DNA of 64,000 nucleotides from Ophioderma brevispina (taxonomy: Eukaryota; Echinodermata; Ophiuroidea; Amphilepidida; Ophiodermatidae), in contig JAMKCH010041576.1 in assembly GCA_023653785.1 (NCBI GenBank), positions 1 through 64,000 of the forward strand, read 5' to 3'. The notes below the pieces were generated by a model. It ran no database searches. It was not told the origin of the DNA and was given only the letters and a program-made list of their open reading frames with translations. Below, piece after piece: positions 47,001 through 59,351 of the stretch. The position numbers were made by a program, and so were the translations under genes. Positions within the stretch are counted from its first letter, which is position 1. Every line of letters starts with the position of its first letter.

Positions 47001-48570
47001 TTACTACCCTAATATGCTTAGGTTACACCAAGTGTGTTTGTGTGAAATGTGATTCGAAGTGCTGTTGACTGAGACTGGCTGAAAATAATCACAGTTGCAA
47101 ACCATTTAGCCTTTAAATTTGCCATCCAAACGTGACACGGATTTAGCGGACAAGTTTCATGTGCTTCCTCTCGAGTGCAATGTGTAACTTATTCGGATCA
47201 GGGAGTGTCTTCTCTGATAGCATTATCGACGTTAAAAGCTTCTTGATTTAGACATTGTAAACTTGTAAAGAACACATTATTGAAGGCGATTTTGCTGTCA
47301 TTTGCACACACACATGCATACTAACAAAGATATTCTTGAATGTTTGTGTTTTTTAAACAATTCCCAAGTATTTTCACATAATTTATGTCACATATTAGAT
47401 AATTTTAATATTTTGACAGACTGTCCCTGACATTTTAATAGAGTGACGGACTGTCTATAAGGAAAAAATAATACGGATATAAGCCTCATCCGTATATTAG
47501 CGCTTGTTCAGTTAAAAACGGTTTTAAAAAATGATGACTAAAAATAATTTAACACATCAAGTGCTAATGTATTCACATATATAATGCCCTTAACACTAAT
47601 TAGTTTCAATTTGTTAATTAATTTATTAGGATTACTGCGAATATAATAGATAGTGCTAATATATTAAGACTGTTTTTAAATTGAATTTAAAAGGCTAATA
47701 AATCATAGCTGGATGTTCTTAGTTTTGCGGTTAATACACGCAACGCAGACTCTCGTGTATTTTATCGCATTAATCCGTGGAACATATTGTATACAACATG
47801 TCGTAGATAGCAGTTTAGCCAGCAACACTTGTATGATAGTGATCGATCTATCAGGAAAAATATCGCGAACTGTTTTCCCCGGAACTTCGACATCGCTCAT
47901 TCAGAATTATTAATAACGGTGACATGTATTACTTCTGGTTATTTTCACCACTCTTTCATCTGGAGCCACTATTTGATCAACCCTGGGGAAAAATTGAAGA
48001 CCGGATGGGCGATAGTGGTGCATATAGAGAAAGGTGGGATTTGAATTGCCAATTCAATTATCGGTATCAAATAAAGAATGAAACGGGATGTAAAATGAAT
48101 CAAACAACGGGTTTTCTATAGACAGGATGGAAAAGGTAAAATACCACTTGAAAAACTTATTCAGTATGTCAATCACCCTTGCATTCGTTGAGTTTCGGCA
48201 AAGTGACATGCGTAGGCTGTTCCTTCAAAACAACCAAATATACCTTGCGGGGTTTTAGAAGACTTTAACAAAATAAAGCAAAACAAACATCTCTTGAGCT
48301 TTGTCGAAAGATAACACTTGGAAATATAAATGATCAAAATTGTAATCTCGCTTCGAGTTATTCAATATGTCCTAAATCGTTTTTTGCGGATATCTGTTTT
48401 ATCACATACACCCACATAAATGATGGACTGGTTTAATTGAAAAGATAAAAATCAGTCAATACAACAATGCCGCTATACTGTAAAATCGCATATGATATAT
48501 CTGATTGAGTAAGTATGGTGGATATCTTTAATTTACGCACCCCTATACCAATGTAAAATCCATATCTCGT
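44018..48570. other. Long stretch without a supported gene
   Basis: AT-rich sequence. It has a small duplication at about 46003-46070 (ATACGCAGCAGG twice) and another near 47405-47455 (GACAGACTGTC / GACGGACTGTC). None of the open frames (e.g. 44791-45003 minus, 45863-46051 plus, 47829-48044 plus) carries a recognisable motif. Confidence 0.4.
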
Positions 48571-48869
48571 GAGAGCACGTGTGGTCTATTAGAAAAGCGC
48601 AGGACTCATGATCATGAGATTGTGAGTTCGAGCCCTGTGGTGGCCAACGTGTTGTGTCCCTGGGCAAGACACTTTGTCTCGCTTGTCTCACTTCACCCAG
48701 GTGTGAACTGGGAGCTGTTAGGGGTAGTCATACTGTGTGTGCGCCGTTATATTTGGCTGCCGAATTTCCAATATGTGAAAAATGTGATTTATCCTAGTGA
48801 CAACGGAATAAATGTAAAGCGCTTTGAGACTTAATTGTTAAAAGCTCTATATAAATACTTGCATTTTTT
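48571..48869 (+). mobile_element. tRNA-derived SINE
   Basis: The head has a polymerase III A-box-like sequence (TGGTCTATTAG at about 48582) and a good B box (AGTTCGAGCC at 48625-48634), spaced as in tRNA genes. A body follows with CCCTGGGCAAGACACTTTGT and CCCAGGTGTGAACTGGGAGC, then a tail with GTAAAGCGCTTTGAGAC and CTCTATATAAATACTT ending in T-rich sequence. This body and tail type is widespread in SINEs of aquatic animals. A clear target duplication was not found. It encodes no protein and would depend on a LINE for movement. Confidence 0.85.
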
Positions 48870-49121
48870 CTTGAAAATATGATCTATTATTAACAACAAC
48901 AAATTAATTCATCTCTTAGCGCATATCTTTCAGTTTGTTTATGTATGGTATGGAGGCCTAAAACTGATGCGTTAAGGGATAAGGGCAAAAAAGGTATTCC
49001 GCGCCTGTCTGCAGTACGTCATTATTACGCCTATTGTTCCAACGCGGAAAAATTCCGATCTACTATAGATTAAAGCGAAAATTGATCATATTCACGGGGT
49101 TAGTTAATTTGTGACACCACT

Positions 49122-49193
49122 TTTTCTGCACCCAATTTTTCTGCACCCAGTTTTGCCCACTTTTCTGCACCCACTTTTTCTACACCCAGTTTT
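49122..49193. repeat. Short tandem repeat TTTTTCTGCACCCA
   Basis: About five degenerate 14-17-bp units. A reverse-complement counterpart (AGTGGGG-rich) lies at about 50437-50480, inside the first 3.2-kb copy, and again at about 54565-54605. Confidence 0.8.
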
Positions 49194-49396
49194 TTAATGT
49201 TACTCAATCATTATTAACGTCAAATTATTGATTAATTGACTGATTAATAGGCGTAAATTACATTTTTACATTATTTATGTTCGGCGATATATTTTCAACA
49301 ATATGCAGCCTCGTCCGCGAATATACAAAAACATTTCTATCGTATCACACATCATGAGCATTGAGTCCTGTGTAATAATGTCAAGGAAATTCCCTG

Positions 49397-50165
49397 AATC
49401 CAGGGGGGAAGGTCGGATTTATTTGGCATCCCTCGGAAAATTAGCACTCTATATAAATGCCCAGTAAACATGTATATGGATTCTATGGTGTTAAAGGCTC
49501 ATGATACGGCAGGGGGGAAGGACGCCCGATGTTCGATACTAGAGTTGGGATTTTGGAGGTTGCCAGGCTCCTGTGGAGCTCTATGCAAAAAATCCTTAAA
49601 TCGGCATTATTTTTTCCTAATTTGCCTGATCGATTCTTCCAAAACCGCTTGATCAATTCATTCAAATTGTACCATGCGGAAAGAAAACATCATTTAAAGC
49701 AATTGTTCTGCGAAACTTTAATAGTCGTAGAAAGAAAATTTGGAAAATTCAATTTTCGCCGACCATTTCAAAAATCCCTAGACTGCTGAGAACGTTATTT
49801 ATTCAAATTTAGTCTCATTCTAATGTATATGGGGTCCTACCACGCGCCTATTGACTCCACGAGGTCCGAGCACGAACGTATACAAACGCACACGAGACTA
49901 CGGCACTCATGCAACACAACGTATACCCGACGTATTGACAGGATCTGGCTCATATCGCACCACATTTAGCTCAAATTTCCTTTCCAAGACCTGATTTATC
50001 ATAGTTGATCGCATTTTTCGTGAAGTTAACGTATATGATTCGTTTTATGGGTGTGGCCTTTTGCAGTAAACCGTTTTCGCACAGTTATGACAGAAAAATG
50101 ACCGTATCATGAGTCTTTAACACCTTAGAATCTATATGCCAAATAAATCCGACCTTCCCCCCCCC
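49397..50165. mobile_element. Foldback element, about 0.77 kb
   Basis: The left segment GGTCGGATTTATTTGGCAT, then ATTCTA, GTGTTAAAG and CTCATGATACGG, pairs with the right segment CCGTATCATGAG, CTTTAACACC, AGAATCTATATGCCA and AATAAATCCGACC. The left arm has about 50 extra bases between its blocks. Homopolymer G and C runs sit at the two ends. Confidence 0.75.
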
Positions 50166-52158
50166 CCCCGTGATCCGGCATTTTTCTGTCATAGAGCTCC
50201 ACATTTTCCATAGTGGAGAAGGAGCTCCACAGCTTTTCCATAGAGCTCCACATGAGCCTGCCAACTTTATTGGCGCCAGGAACGTACGAGGTGAAATGTG
50301 TTTTTAATAATTGTTGCTTTTAATTGATTCCTGGCAACGAGACTTGTTTTTTCGCTCAAGATCACAAACAGAATGATGGTGATATGGTGTATACTATAGT
50401 TTCTACAATTAAAAACTATAAAATCGGGGCCAGAAAAGTGGGGCAGCAAAAAGTGGGGGAACAAAGTGGGGGTCACAAAATGTCCAACCCCATATTCACG
50501 GCTTTTATGAGTTGTACACGGCGTCTGTGGCAAATATGTTACAGACAAGCCCGTCAGTGCATTGCACATCTCACAATTTGCATGAATTTAGAAATAAGTA
50601 GTACATTATAATTCATAATCTGTTAACTAAGCGGAAATAAAACGAAGAAAGTTCGGGGAAATGAAATGCCTCCATAATAAGGAAGACGTAACATAATATT
50701 ATACAAAATTAGGGTAGAACCCGCTATATGAACCTGCACTGCAGAATGTCTTGCTTAAGTTCTTCTTGGTCCAAAAATGTATTTATGAATGACCAGGTGG
50801 ATCTAGAGCCATTATCAACATGTTGTGCATCTTAATTTTTTGTATTGAAGGGAATAACTATTCATCAAAGAGATTCAAAATTTTTTTAGTTCAATTTAGT
50901 TCAATTAGTTCAATTCACTGATATTATTTCCACATTCAAGCCACATAAAACCAGTATGGATATACATTTCATATGTACAAACAATAGTGGTCTGACATGG
51001 AGGAGAATACCAAAAGGCCAAAAAAGGCCACGACGTGGTAATCCCCTAAAGACAAAACACATTACAAGTCAGACAATAACAGTAATGAATATATAATATA
51101 TATAAAAACAAAACACTTGTACCTCCTCTATGGAATAACAGTTAAGGTTGTGGTCTGATATCCAGTACAAAATGAGATACATTATTCAGATGCGTCAATC
51201 ATACTTGTTTCAATGAATTCTTACGTAAATGAGATACATTATTCATATGAGGTCAATCAGAATTGTATTCAATGAATTTCTTAAAGATGCGGACATGTTT
51301 TGAATGTGAATGTTTACTATCATCAGATAAATGTTCCCAAAAAGGGGGGCCAGTAGATTCTCATCACATTGGATTGCAAACGTTGTTCTGTGTCTTAATA
51401 AATGAGATAATTCATTACAATTTCTCTTTCCTATGACTATGCATGTGAGTCGATTTGTATAAAAATTTTAGAAAAAATGGTTGGAAGTTGGTTGTAGAAA
51501 TGCTTGTACATAAAAATTCCCAGGTGAGGTTTATACATATCATGAATATTTAAAAGATTAAGGGTTTTGAAAAGTGGTCCAGAGTGCGATCTGTAGTGTT
51601 GTTTAGTAATAGTCTTACAGCTCCTTTCTGCAGTTAGTTTTCAATAATTTGTCATATAAAATTTCTGGGTATTACCCCAGGCAAAGGATTCCATACGACA
51701 CAGTAAGTAATGCAATTGATTATATATATTTTTAAGAATATTTCAGTATAATAAAATATTTTAACTGTTGATTAATTCCAACATTTCTCAGATAGTATTG
51801 GGATTACAGCCTCAATATGATATTTCCAAGAAAATTTCATCTATAATAACACCAAAAGAAATCAAGTTTACATAAGCAAAATACATAATAATGTGGAGTC
51901 TTGATGAGCATATTAATTATTATTATTTTGATGGTTTTTGGATTATAAAAGTAGATTCAAAGAAGAACGAATCAACCCTCAGATTAATGAAGGCGGTGTG
52001 ATTGTTTTCATTAGATCAAGTATCAATGTTTTTTGGTAGCAGCCATCATAAATATATAACATCAGACAACTGACCACGTGGTTAAAGGTGGGCGATATTC
52101 AGGTTTTCTTCACCCCTCATGTAGAAGCATATCACCAAAAATATATACATGTGTTGTG

Positions 52159-52499
52159 TTAAAGGGGTATTTCGTGATCCTCAGCCTAGTCCCCCGATTT
52201 CCATAAAAAAAAAAAAGGTTTTTTTTCTCCTGATAAGAAGATTTTAAAAAAAAAATTATATCATCTGAACCGTTGGCCCATTAGTATGTGTGGCTAATCT
52301 TCACGTATGAAAATTCGATCTATCTAGAGAAATTCATAATTTTGTCCGAATCGGACAGAAATACAACAACAGTGGGCCTTATGATACAAACATTTCAAAC
52401 ACGCCGTCAGAATCCTGGAATTTTGGAAATAAGCTTTCTCATACTAGTGAAACATAAAAACAAAAACTTGAAGGGCCTAGGATTACAAATGCACCTTAA
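52159..52499. mobile_element. TTAA MITE, 341 bp
   Basis: The left end is TTAAAGGGGTATTTCGTGAT and the right end is ATTACAAATGCACCTTAA, with TTAA at each edge. The ends are of the same type as 13508-13883. The duplicate copy is 56285-56615. Confidence 0.8.
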
Positions 52500-52636
52500 A
52501 TTAGTGCAGTCGTTTGGATGGTAGGAGCGGAAATGTATATACAAATTGACCCATAAGACAGTCTGTGTGAGCAAGTTTGATCGACCACCTAAGGGACTTT
52601 TAATACATAAATCTGAACGGAAATATTCCCGGGGTC

Positions 52637-53169
52637 TTAAGGCATTTCCGATCTCAAAAACTTTCCGTTTTGTTATGGTTCAAAAGATCTCTTTCACTTT
52701 TTTTTAGCACCATCAGTGATGTGATACGTCAGTGCATGACACTGTAACAAGATAGGTATCCTAACATAACCTACAAGTTGCATGGTAACACCAAAAGCAA
52801 CCTAATAGGACAAAATCGGGTTTTAGTCATTACATGTCCGTACGGACACTAACTACACGTAATTGAATGGAGTTTATATTTTGAACACTGTTATTCAAAT
52901 ATTTTTACTGTTTGGGGACTAGATCTCTGATAGTGTCTTTAAGGGCAAATGATAGGTAATCACAATACCATTGCCACTGTGTTGATAATTTCTGGCCGTT
53001 TAGGGACAGAAAATGCAAAAACTTGACAATTCCCAACAGAAACAATTGTTTAAGTAAACGTCATATCTAGGCCACACGTACAATACAAAGGCTTTATGTG
53101 CCTGATGTTTAGTTATACAAAAATCTCTACTTGTTGAGAAAACAGGCCGGGATCACGAAAATAACCCTT
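52637..53169. mobile_element. TTAA-type MITE, about 530 bp
   Basis: The left end TTAAGGCATTTCCGATCTC reads TTAAAGGCATTTCACGATTC in the duplicate. The right end is GGGATCACGAAAATAACCCTT. The interior has CCACTGTGTTG...ATTTCTGGCC...GGACAGAAAAT, a block also seen inside 13508-13883. TTAA is not preserved at the right edge. The duplicate copy is 56747-57272. Confidence 0.7.
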
Positions 53170-53463
53170 CAAAATTACCCTCTGGGTAATGACAACAATA
53201 TGTAAATATACTTCAGATACCCATGACATTTCATTTCGATGAGATAATTTTGACGGAGTAAAGATGGGGACGAGGCTGTCGATCGGGGCACACACCTTTT
53301 AATGTAAACTAATGTTGGTTGCTTCGAGGGCATACTGAACGGCCAAATGTTCCACGAACAATATTCTTTTCGAAGATAATTTTGTTTATGAGATATATGA
53401 AATTCTTACCTTGGTTCAGTCCTTAGAGGTTGGACGCGTCAATAAATCATGTCAATAATAGCC

Positions 53464-54359
53464 TTCGGGTGTCTAAGGCAATTGCAAAATATCAGGCGTT
53501 CGTAGTGTGCTTATTTGGAAAGTTCATGAATTTATCATTGTTCAAATATCACAATTGTATCAATTTCAAAAGACAAAATGACAAGGGCATTGAAAGGGAT
53601 ATTTATAGCGAAAACAATTACAGTGATGAGTGATCCACGATTGACTGAGATCGAGGTCAACTGATCATCCTCTTTTGTTTGCTCCTTGTAAGATATACAT
53701 GCGAACCTGTCTGCAAGCGGAAATCAAATTTGTTTGGGAATATGATATAGGTATTAGGAGATATTTCCGTTTGAACCACTATTAGTTGTTATACAGAATT
53801 AAGAGTAAAAGAAGCATGAGGAAAACCGCATAAAATATAACTCCCTTCTGTGCGAGACTACGCCTAAAAGAATTATGAAATTTAAACCTTTTTCAAACGG
53901 AAATAGAAAAGAAATGGAAACTATATAGCAATATATTTCTACGTATTTGATACATCATTTGCGTCAATAGGTCCAAGTCTTTTGGACATAGCAGCATTTC
54001 AATGACAAAGATGCAGGTTTCAAAGTGACACTTATGCCTATTGATATTGTAGCTCTCTGTTAGAAACGGTCAGACAAGAGCAGAAAATGTCCTGTGTCAT
54101 TGGATGGAGTAGGTTTACAGTGCCTATTTTCATTTATCTAATACACATGGCCACACTTTTCGGCTATCGAAGCAAAAGTTGTTCAAAATGTACAAAATAT
54201 TGTGATGCTCCTTCGTGCCATTTTAGTTTGGAAATATACATATTGCCTTCCCAAAAAAATTAGTGACAGTAGTGGCCGTTTTAGGGCCGCCGACGGGCGC
54301 GCGCACCTATTAGCTTGGCTTTGGAAACCGTTACGGCGGTCCGGTAGTGTAAGGGATGC
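53464..54359. other. Spacer between the 3.2-kb copies
   Basis: About 0.9 kb with no match to either copy and no supported gene. A GC-rich patch lies at about 54270-54350. Confidence 0.5.
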
Positions 54360-56284
54360 AGCTCCACAGCTTTTCCATATAGCCCACATATCGCTGCACC
54401 TTTATTGGCGCCAGGAACTACGAGGTGAAATGTGTTTTAATAATTTGTTGCTTTTAATTGAATTTCTCTTCAACGAACTTGTTTTACAGCTCAAGATCAC
54501 AACAGAATGATGGTGAATATTGTAGACTATCCTTCTATCAATTAAAACTACAAAATCGTGGCAAACAGTGGTGCAGCAAAAAAAGTGGGTGCAGACAAGT
54601 GGGGTCACAAAATGTTACCAACCCAATTCAATGCTTTAATGAGTTGTACAACGGCTGTCTGTGGCAAATCATGTTACAGACAGCCCCGTCATGCAATTTG
54701 CAAATCTCACAATTTTGCATGATTTGCATAAGTAGCTTAATTAATCTTCATATCCTTTGTTACTAGGGCGAATAAAAGAGGAGTTTAGGAATGAAAAATT
54801 CCTCCCTAATAAGGATAAGTAAATATATTATACAAACTTTAGGGTAGACCCGCTATATGAACCTGCACTCAGAATGTCTTGCTTAAAGTCTTTCTTTTGG
54901 GGTTTTTTTTTTTTTTTGTTTTTTCCAAAAAAATGTATTTTATGATGACCCTGGTCCGGATATATGCAATCAACCATGTTGTGCATCTTACTTTTTGTAT
55001 TGAAGGAATAACATCATCAAGAAGATTTCAAATTTTCTTTTAGATTCAATTTTAGTTCAATTTATTTCAATTCAATGTTTATTTCCCATCACGACCACAT
55101 AACACATATGATATACAATTTCAATATTGTACAAAATCGTGGTCTGACATTGAGGAAAATACCAAAAGGCCAAAAAAGGCCAGACGTGGGGGTATCCCCT
55201 AAAGAAAAACACATTTACGTCAGACAATTACAATTAATGAATATAATATATATAAAACAAACCGTACTCCTATATGAATCAACATTTAGGTTGGGGTCTG
55301 ATATAACTCCGTAACATAAATGAGATACATTATTCATATGGCGTCCATCATACTTGTTTTCATGATTCTTCCCATAAATGAGATACATTATTCATATGCG
55401 TCAATCATACTTGTTTTCACTGAATTCTTAAAGATGCGGACATTTTGAATGTTTAATATCATCAGATAAATTGTTCCAAAAGGGTGGCCAGTAGATCTCA
55501 CTCCTTGATGCAAACGTTGTCTTTTTCTAATAACTATAATCATTACCAGTTTCTCGTACTATACTCTGATGGTTGCGGTCGCTGTTAAAATATTTTTCGA
55601 CAATGGTTTGGAATTTTGGTGTAAAATGCTTTGTACATAAAAAATTCCCAGGTGAAGTTTTATACCTATCAGAATCTTTAAAATATTAAGGTTTTGAAAA
55701 GTGGTCCCGAGTGCGATCTGAGTTTTGTTTTAGTAATATTTCTTACAGCTCTTTCTGCATTTCAATAATTTGTCAATATAAATTTTATGGTATTACCAGG
55801 CCAGGATTCCATACGATCATAAGGTAATGCTATCATTATATATATTTTTAAGATATTTCTAATAATAAAATATTTTAACTTGTTGATATTCCAACATTTC
55901 TCGATATCGTATTGGATACAGCCTCAATATGAATATTTCCAAGAAAGTTTTCCATCTATAATAACACCCAAGAACAAGTTTTTATCATAAGCAAAATACA
56001 TCATATGTTGGAGTCTTGATGAGTCATATTAAATTTATTATTTATTTTGTGGGTTTTGATTATAAAATTAGATTCAAAGACGAGATTCAACCCTCAAGTA
56101 TTAAATGAAGGGCGTGATTGTTTTCATTAGTATCAAAGTATCACTGTTTTTGTTTAGCAGCCATCCATAAAAGATATACCATCTATACAATGACACGTTG
56201 TTAAAGGTGGGCGATATTTCATGTTTTCTTCACCCTCCCATTTAGAAGCATATCCCAAAAATCTCTTAATTACGATTGTTTCTG

Positions 56285-56615
56285 TTAAAGGGGTATTTCC
56301 TCATCCACAGCCTCTTCCCCCGTTTCCCATAAAAAACAAGGTTTTTTTTATCTCTCTGATAAGAAGATTTAAAACAAAATTATATCATCTGAACCGTTGG
56401 CCCATTATATGTGTGGCTCATCTTACGTGAAAATTCGATCTTTCTAGAAGAATTCAATATTTTGTCCGTAATCGGACAGAAATTACAACCAGTGGCCGAT
56501 GATACAACATTATCAAACACGCCGTCAGAATCAACTGGATTTTGGAAATAAGCTTTTCGCTATATCTATTGAAACATAACAAATGAAGGCCTAGGATTAC
56601 GAAATGCACCTTTAA
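56285..56615. mobile_element. TTAA MITE, duplicate of 52159-52499
   Basis: TTAAAGGGGTATTTCCTCAT and ATTACGAAATGCACCTTTAA mark the ends, with TTAA at both edges. It was duplicated with the surrounding 3.2-kb segment. Confidence 0.78.
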
Positions 56616-56746
56616 ATTAGTGCGGCGTTTGGATGTAGGAGCTAAATGTATACCAACTTGCCCATCATATTCTGTGTGACAAGTTTGATCGACCACATCA
56701 AGGACTTTTTCATTCATACCATCTGAAATGGAAATATTCCCGGGTC

Positions 56747-57272
56747 TTAAAGGCATTTCACGATTCTCAAACTTTCCGTTTGTTTATGGTTCACAAGATA
56801 GCTTTCAATTTTTTAGCACTATCAGTGATTTGATACTCAGTGCATGTCCTGTACAAGGGATAGGTATCCTACCATAACTCTACAAGTGCAATGGTAACAC
56901 CACAAGCAACCTAATAAGGACAAAATCGGTATTTTCGTCATTATGTCCGTACGACTACTTATTACTACACGTACTTGAAGGAGATTTATTCTTGAACTGT
57001 ATATTTCAATATTTTTACTGTTTGGCTAGATCTTCTGATAGTGGTCTTTAAGGCAAATGCTATGTACACCATATTCCATTGGCCACTGTGTTGTAATTTC
57101 TGCCCTGTTTAGGACAGAAAATCAAACTTGAAATTCCCAACAGAAACAATCTAGTTTAATTAAACGTCATATTAGGCCACACGTACAATACAAAGGCTAG
57201 TGTGTTTAGTTTATACAAAAATCTCTACTTGGTTTGAGAAAAACAAGGCCGTGGAATCACGAAGATAACCTT
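56747..57272. mobile_element. TTAA-type MITE, duplicate of 52637-53169
   Basis: TTAAAGGCATTTCACGATTC at the left and GGAATCACGAAGATAACCTT at the right. The left end here is closer to the family pattern than in the first copy. Confidence 0.7.
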
Positions 57273-57550
57273 CAAAATTACCCTCTGTTTAATGACAACA
57301 ATATGTAAATATACTTCAGATACCATGAACATTTCATTTCGATGAGAGATTTTTATGGATTAAAGTGGGGGACGAGTCTAGTCGATCTGGGTCACACACC
57401 TTTTAATTTAAACTAATGTTGGTTGCTTTCGAGGGCAAGACGAACGCAAATTTTTCCACGAACAAATTCTTTTCGAAGATAATTTTGTTTATGAGATATA
57501 TTAAATGGGAGCGGTTGGACGCGATCATTAAATCATGTCATAATAGTCCG

Positions 57551-57995
57551 TGTACTGGGACGGCGATGGGTGACAGATGGACATGAATGACCCCAGAGTG
57601 AGGACCATATCATGTTAATCTGGAAATTCCTTTTTTAATAATAATTTTCAATAGTTTGTGGAGTCAGCGATGGCGATCAAAAGTTTTGCATCAGCGATCT
57701 TTATTGATTTTCTAATTCATGTTACGCGCGATCTTTGGCAAGGGTGGTTCCCAGGATCCTAACTCTATATCTCCGGGACCCACGATTGATTTTGTCAAAC
57801 ATGCCCCGACGATGAATGCCATAGATCTAGATCCATTATCAGAAACAATGGTGTTCACACATAAGCTAACATAATTTGCATATTTTTCTTTGTGGAGAGA
57901 GCCTCGAACTGACAGCATTATGAATGGGAGCATTACATAACAGTTAAACGGTTCGATTCTCTCTCTTCACGAAACCAATGACCTGGCGGTGACTT
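57551..57995. other. No gene supported
   Basis: The minus-strand frame at 57712-57933 (73 residues) is open and fairly protein-like but has no recognisable motif or splice support. Confidence 0.35.
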
Positions 57996-58760
57996 GCCAA
58001 ATTTGTTCTAATCCCAATTGGGGTCTAATACTATTTGCCTAATTCCAATTGGTCTAATACAGTTTAATCTAAAACCATTAACTATCGTCTACACCACATC
58101 GTCTAAACCGAATTGGTCGGATGCCATTAGAATAATAACCCCTCTTGTATAATATTCCATTTTGTCCTAATTCCTCTGGTCTAATATCCCATTTGGTCTA
58201 TATCTATTTAGTCTAATATTCATCTAGTCTAATATTCATTTGGTCCTAAGCCCTTTGGGGTCTAATATCAATTTGTGGTTCCTAATGTCCACTGGTCCTA
58301 ATATTTTCATTTGTTCTAATATTTAAATCGATGTTATCAAAGTACTTTGGGTTAACATCCAATATGATATTAGACTTAATGGGTTATGATTAACCCAGTA
58401 ATATTTAGAACAGTTTGACATTAGACCAAGTGGATCTTAGACACATGGATTTAGACAAATGGACATTAGACCAAAATGGTATTGGACTAAATGGATATTA
58501 TACCAAATGGATATTAGACTGATGGATATTAGACCAAGGGGGAATAGCCAAATGGTGTTTTGGTTCTATACTAATTGTGGTAGACAAATGGTGCATTAAC
58601 TAGTGGGCATTAGACCAAAGGGCTATTATACAATTCTTGTTGTTAGATAAATTTGGATGTTAGAATAAGGTGGTTATAGACAATGGTATTAGACAATTAG
58701 CACTAGGGCTTAGACGAATTGCTATTAGCCAAATGGCTATTTTATCAACTGGGATTAGAA
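57996..58760. repeat. Minisatellite arranged as a large inverted repeat
   Basis: The left half (about 57996-58330) is a degenerate tandem array of the roughly 16-bp unit TTTGGTCTAATATTCA. The right half (about 58350-58760) is an array of the reverse complement, ATATTAGACCAAATGG. Each half has at least a dozen recognisable units with variable spacing and frequent one-base changes. The turning point lies near 58330-58360. No terminal transposon ends or coding frames were recognised. Confidence 0.9.
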
Positions 58761-59351
58761 CCATCAATAAACCGACCCTTGCCACGAGGTGATACATTGT
58801 ATCTGGCGAACCGTGCAAAAGGTGAATTAGCGCTAACAGGAACAACTGAATATAGGTAACTACGACCACCCCCCCCCCCCCACACACAACCACCACCACC
58901 ACCCCACCACAACACACATACTTCTCACACGGTGGTTTCAAAATGAGATTTCGTGAAGGTAGAGTGATAATTACACTTGTGACATTGCAATTGTATGATA
59001 ATTAAACTTCAGTAGAAAATTCATTTGGGAAATTCTCCCCATTGACCTAAATTCATTCAATAAATCACGTGCTTTTTTCAATTCATAGGATACCATGATA
59101 AATTTCTTTCATTTCCACCTAGAAAAGATTCGTTTCCATTGATTGATTGTGACGGATTAAATTCATGTCAATAACGTCGTTTCCGCTGCTGAACATTTTA
59201 ATCATTTTCCGTTAAATTTTCATTCTTTACCACTAAAAAGCAATTTGGCAGAGTGACAGGAAAACCTTAGCTCCATTTTCACAACAAGTTTTGGCATTAT
59301 TGTGTGGTAATAATCTTGGTATCTTTTAATCACCTAATAAACATCCGTCTG
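58761..59351. other. No gene; C/CA-rich low-complexity tract
   Basis: A run of about 13 C, then CA and CCA repeats, lies at about 58866-58918. The rest is AT-rich and unassigned. Confidence 0.6.

Larger units (their letters stand above)
50223..53463. repeat. 3.2-kb direct duplication, first copy
   Basis: It starts at AGCTCCACAGCTTTTCCATA and is matched in order by 54360-57550. Shared landmarks include TTTATTGGCGCCAGGAAC, ATACCAAAAGGCCAAAAAAG, AATGAGATACATTATTCATA and GGTTGGACGCG. It contains two TTAA MITEs and an internal tandem repeat of about 62 bp (51170-51290). No gene is recognised. The many differences from the second copy are mostly one- or two-base indels. Confidence 0.92.
54360..57550. 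repeat. 3.2-kb direct duplication, second copy
   Basis: It matches 50223-53463 throughout, including both MITEs and the internal tandem repeat (about 55315-55430). No large insertion distinguishes the copies. The end of homology is at ATCATGTCATAATAGTCC against ATCATGTCAATAATAGCC in the first copy. Confidence 0.92.

Noticed and set aside
54202..54510. 102-codon plus-strand frame across a GC-rich patch
   Set aside because: It runs from unique spacer into the 3.2-kb repeat, where the sister copy is not open in the same frame. No motif is present.
57712..57933. 73-codon minus-strand frame with protein-like composition
   Set aside because: No splice support, homologous copy or recognised motif; too short to call.
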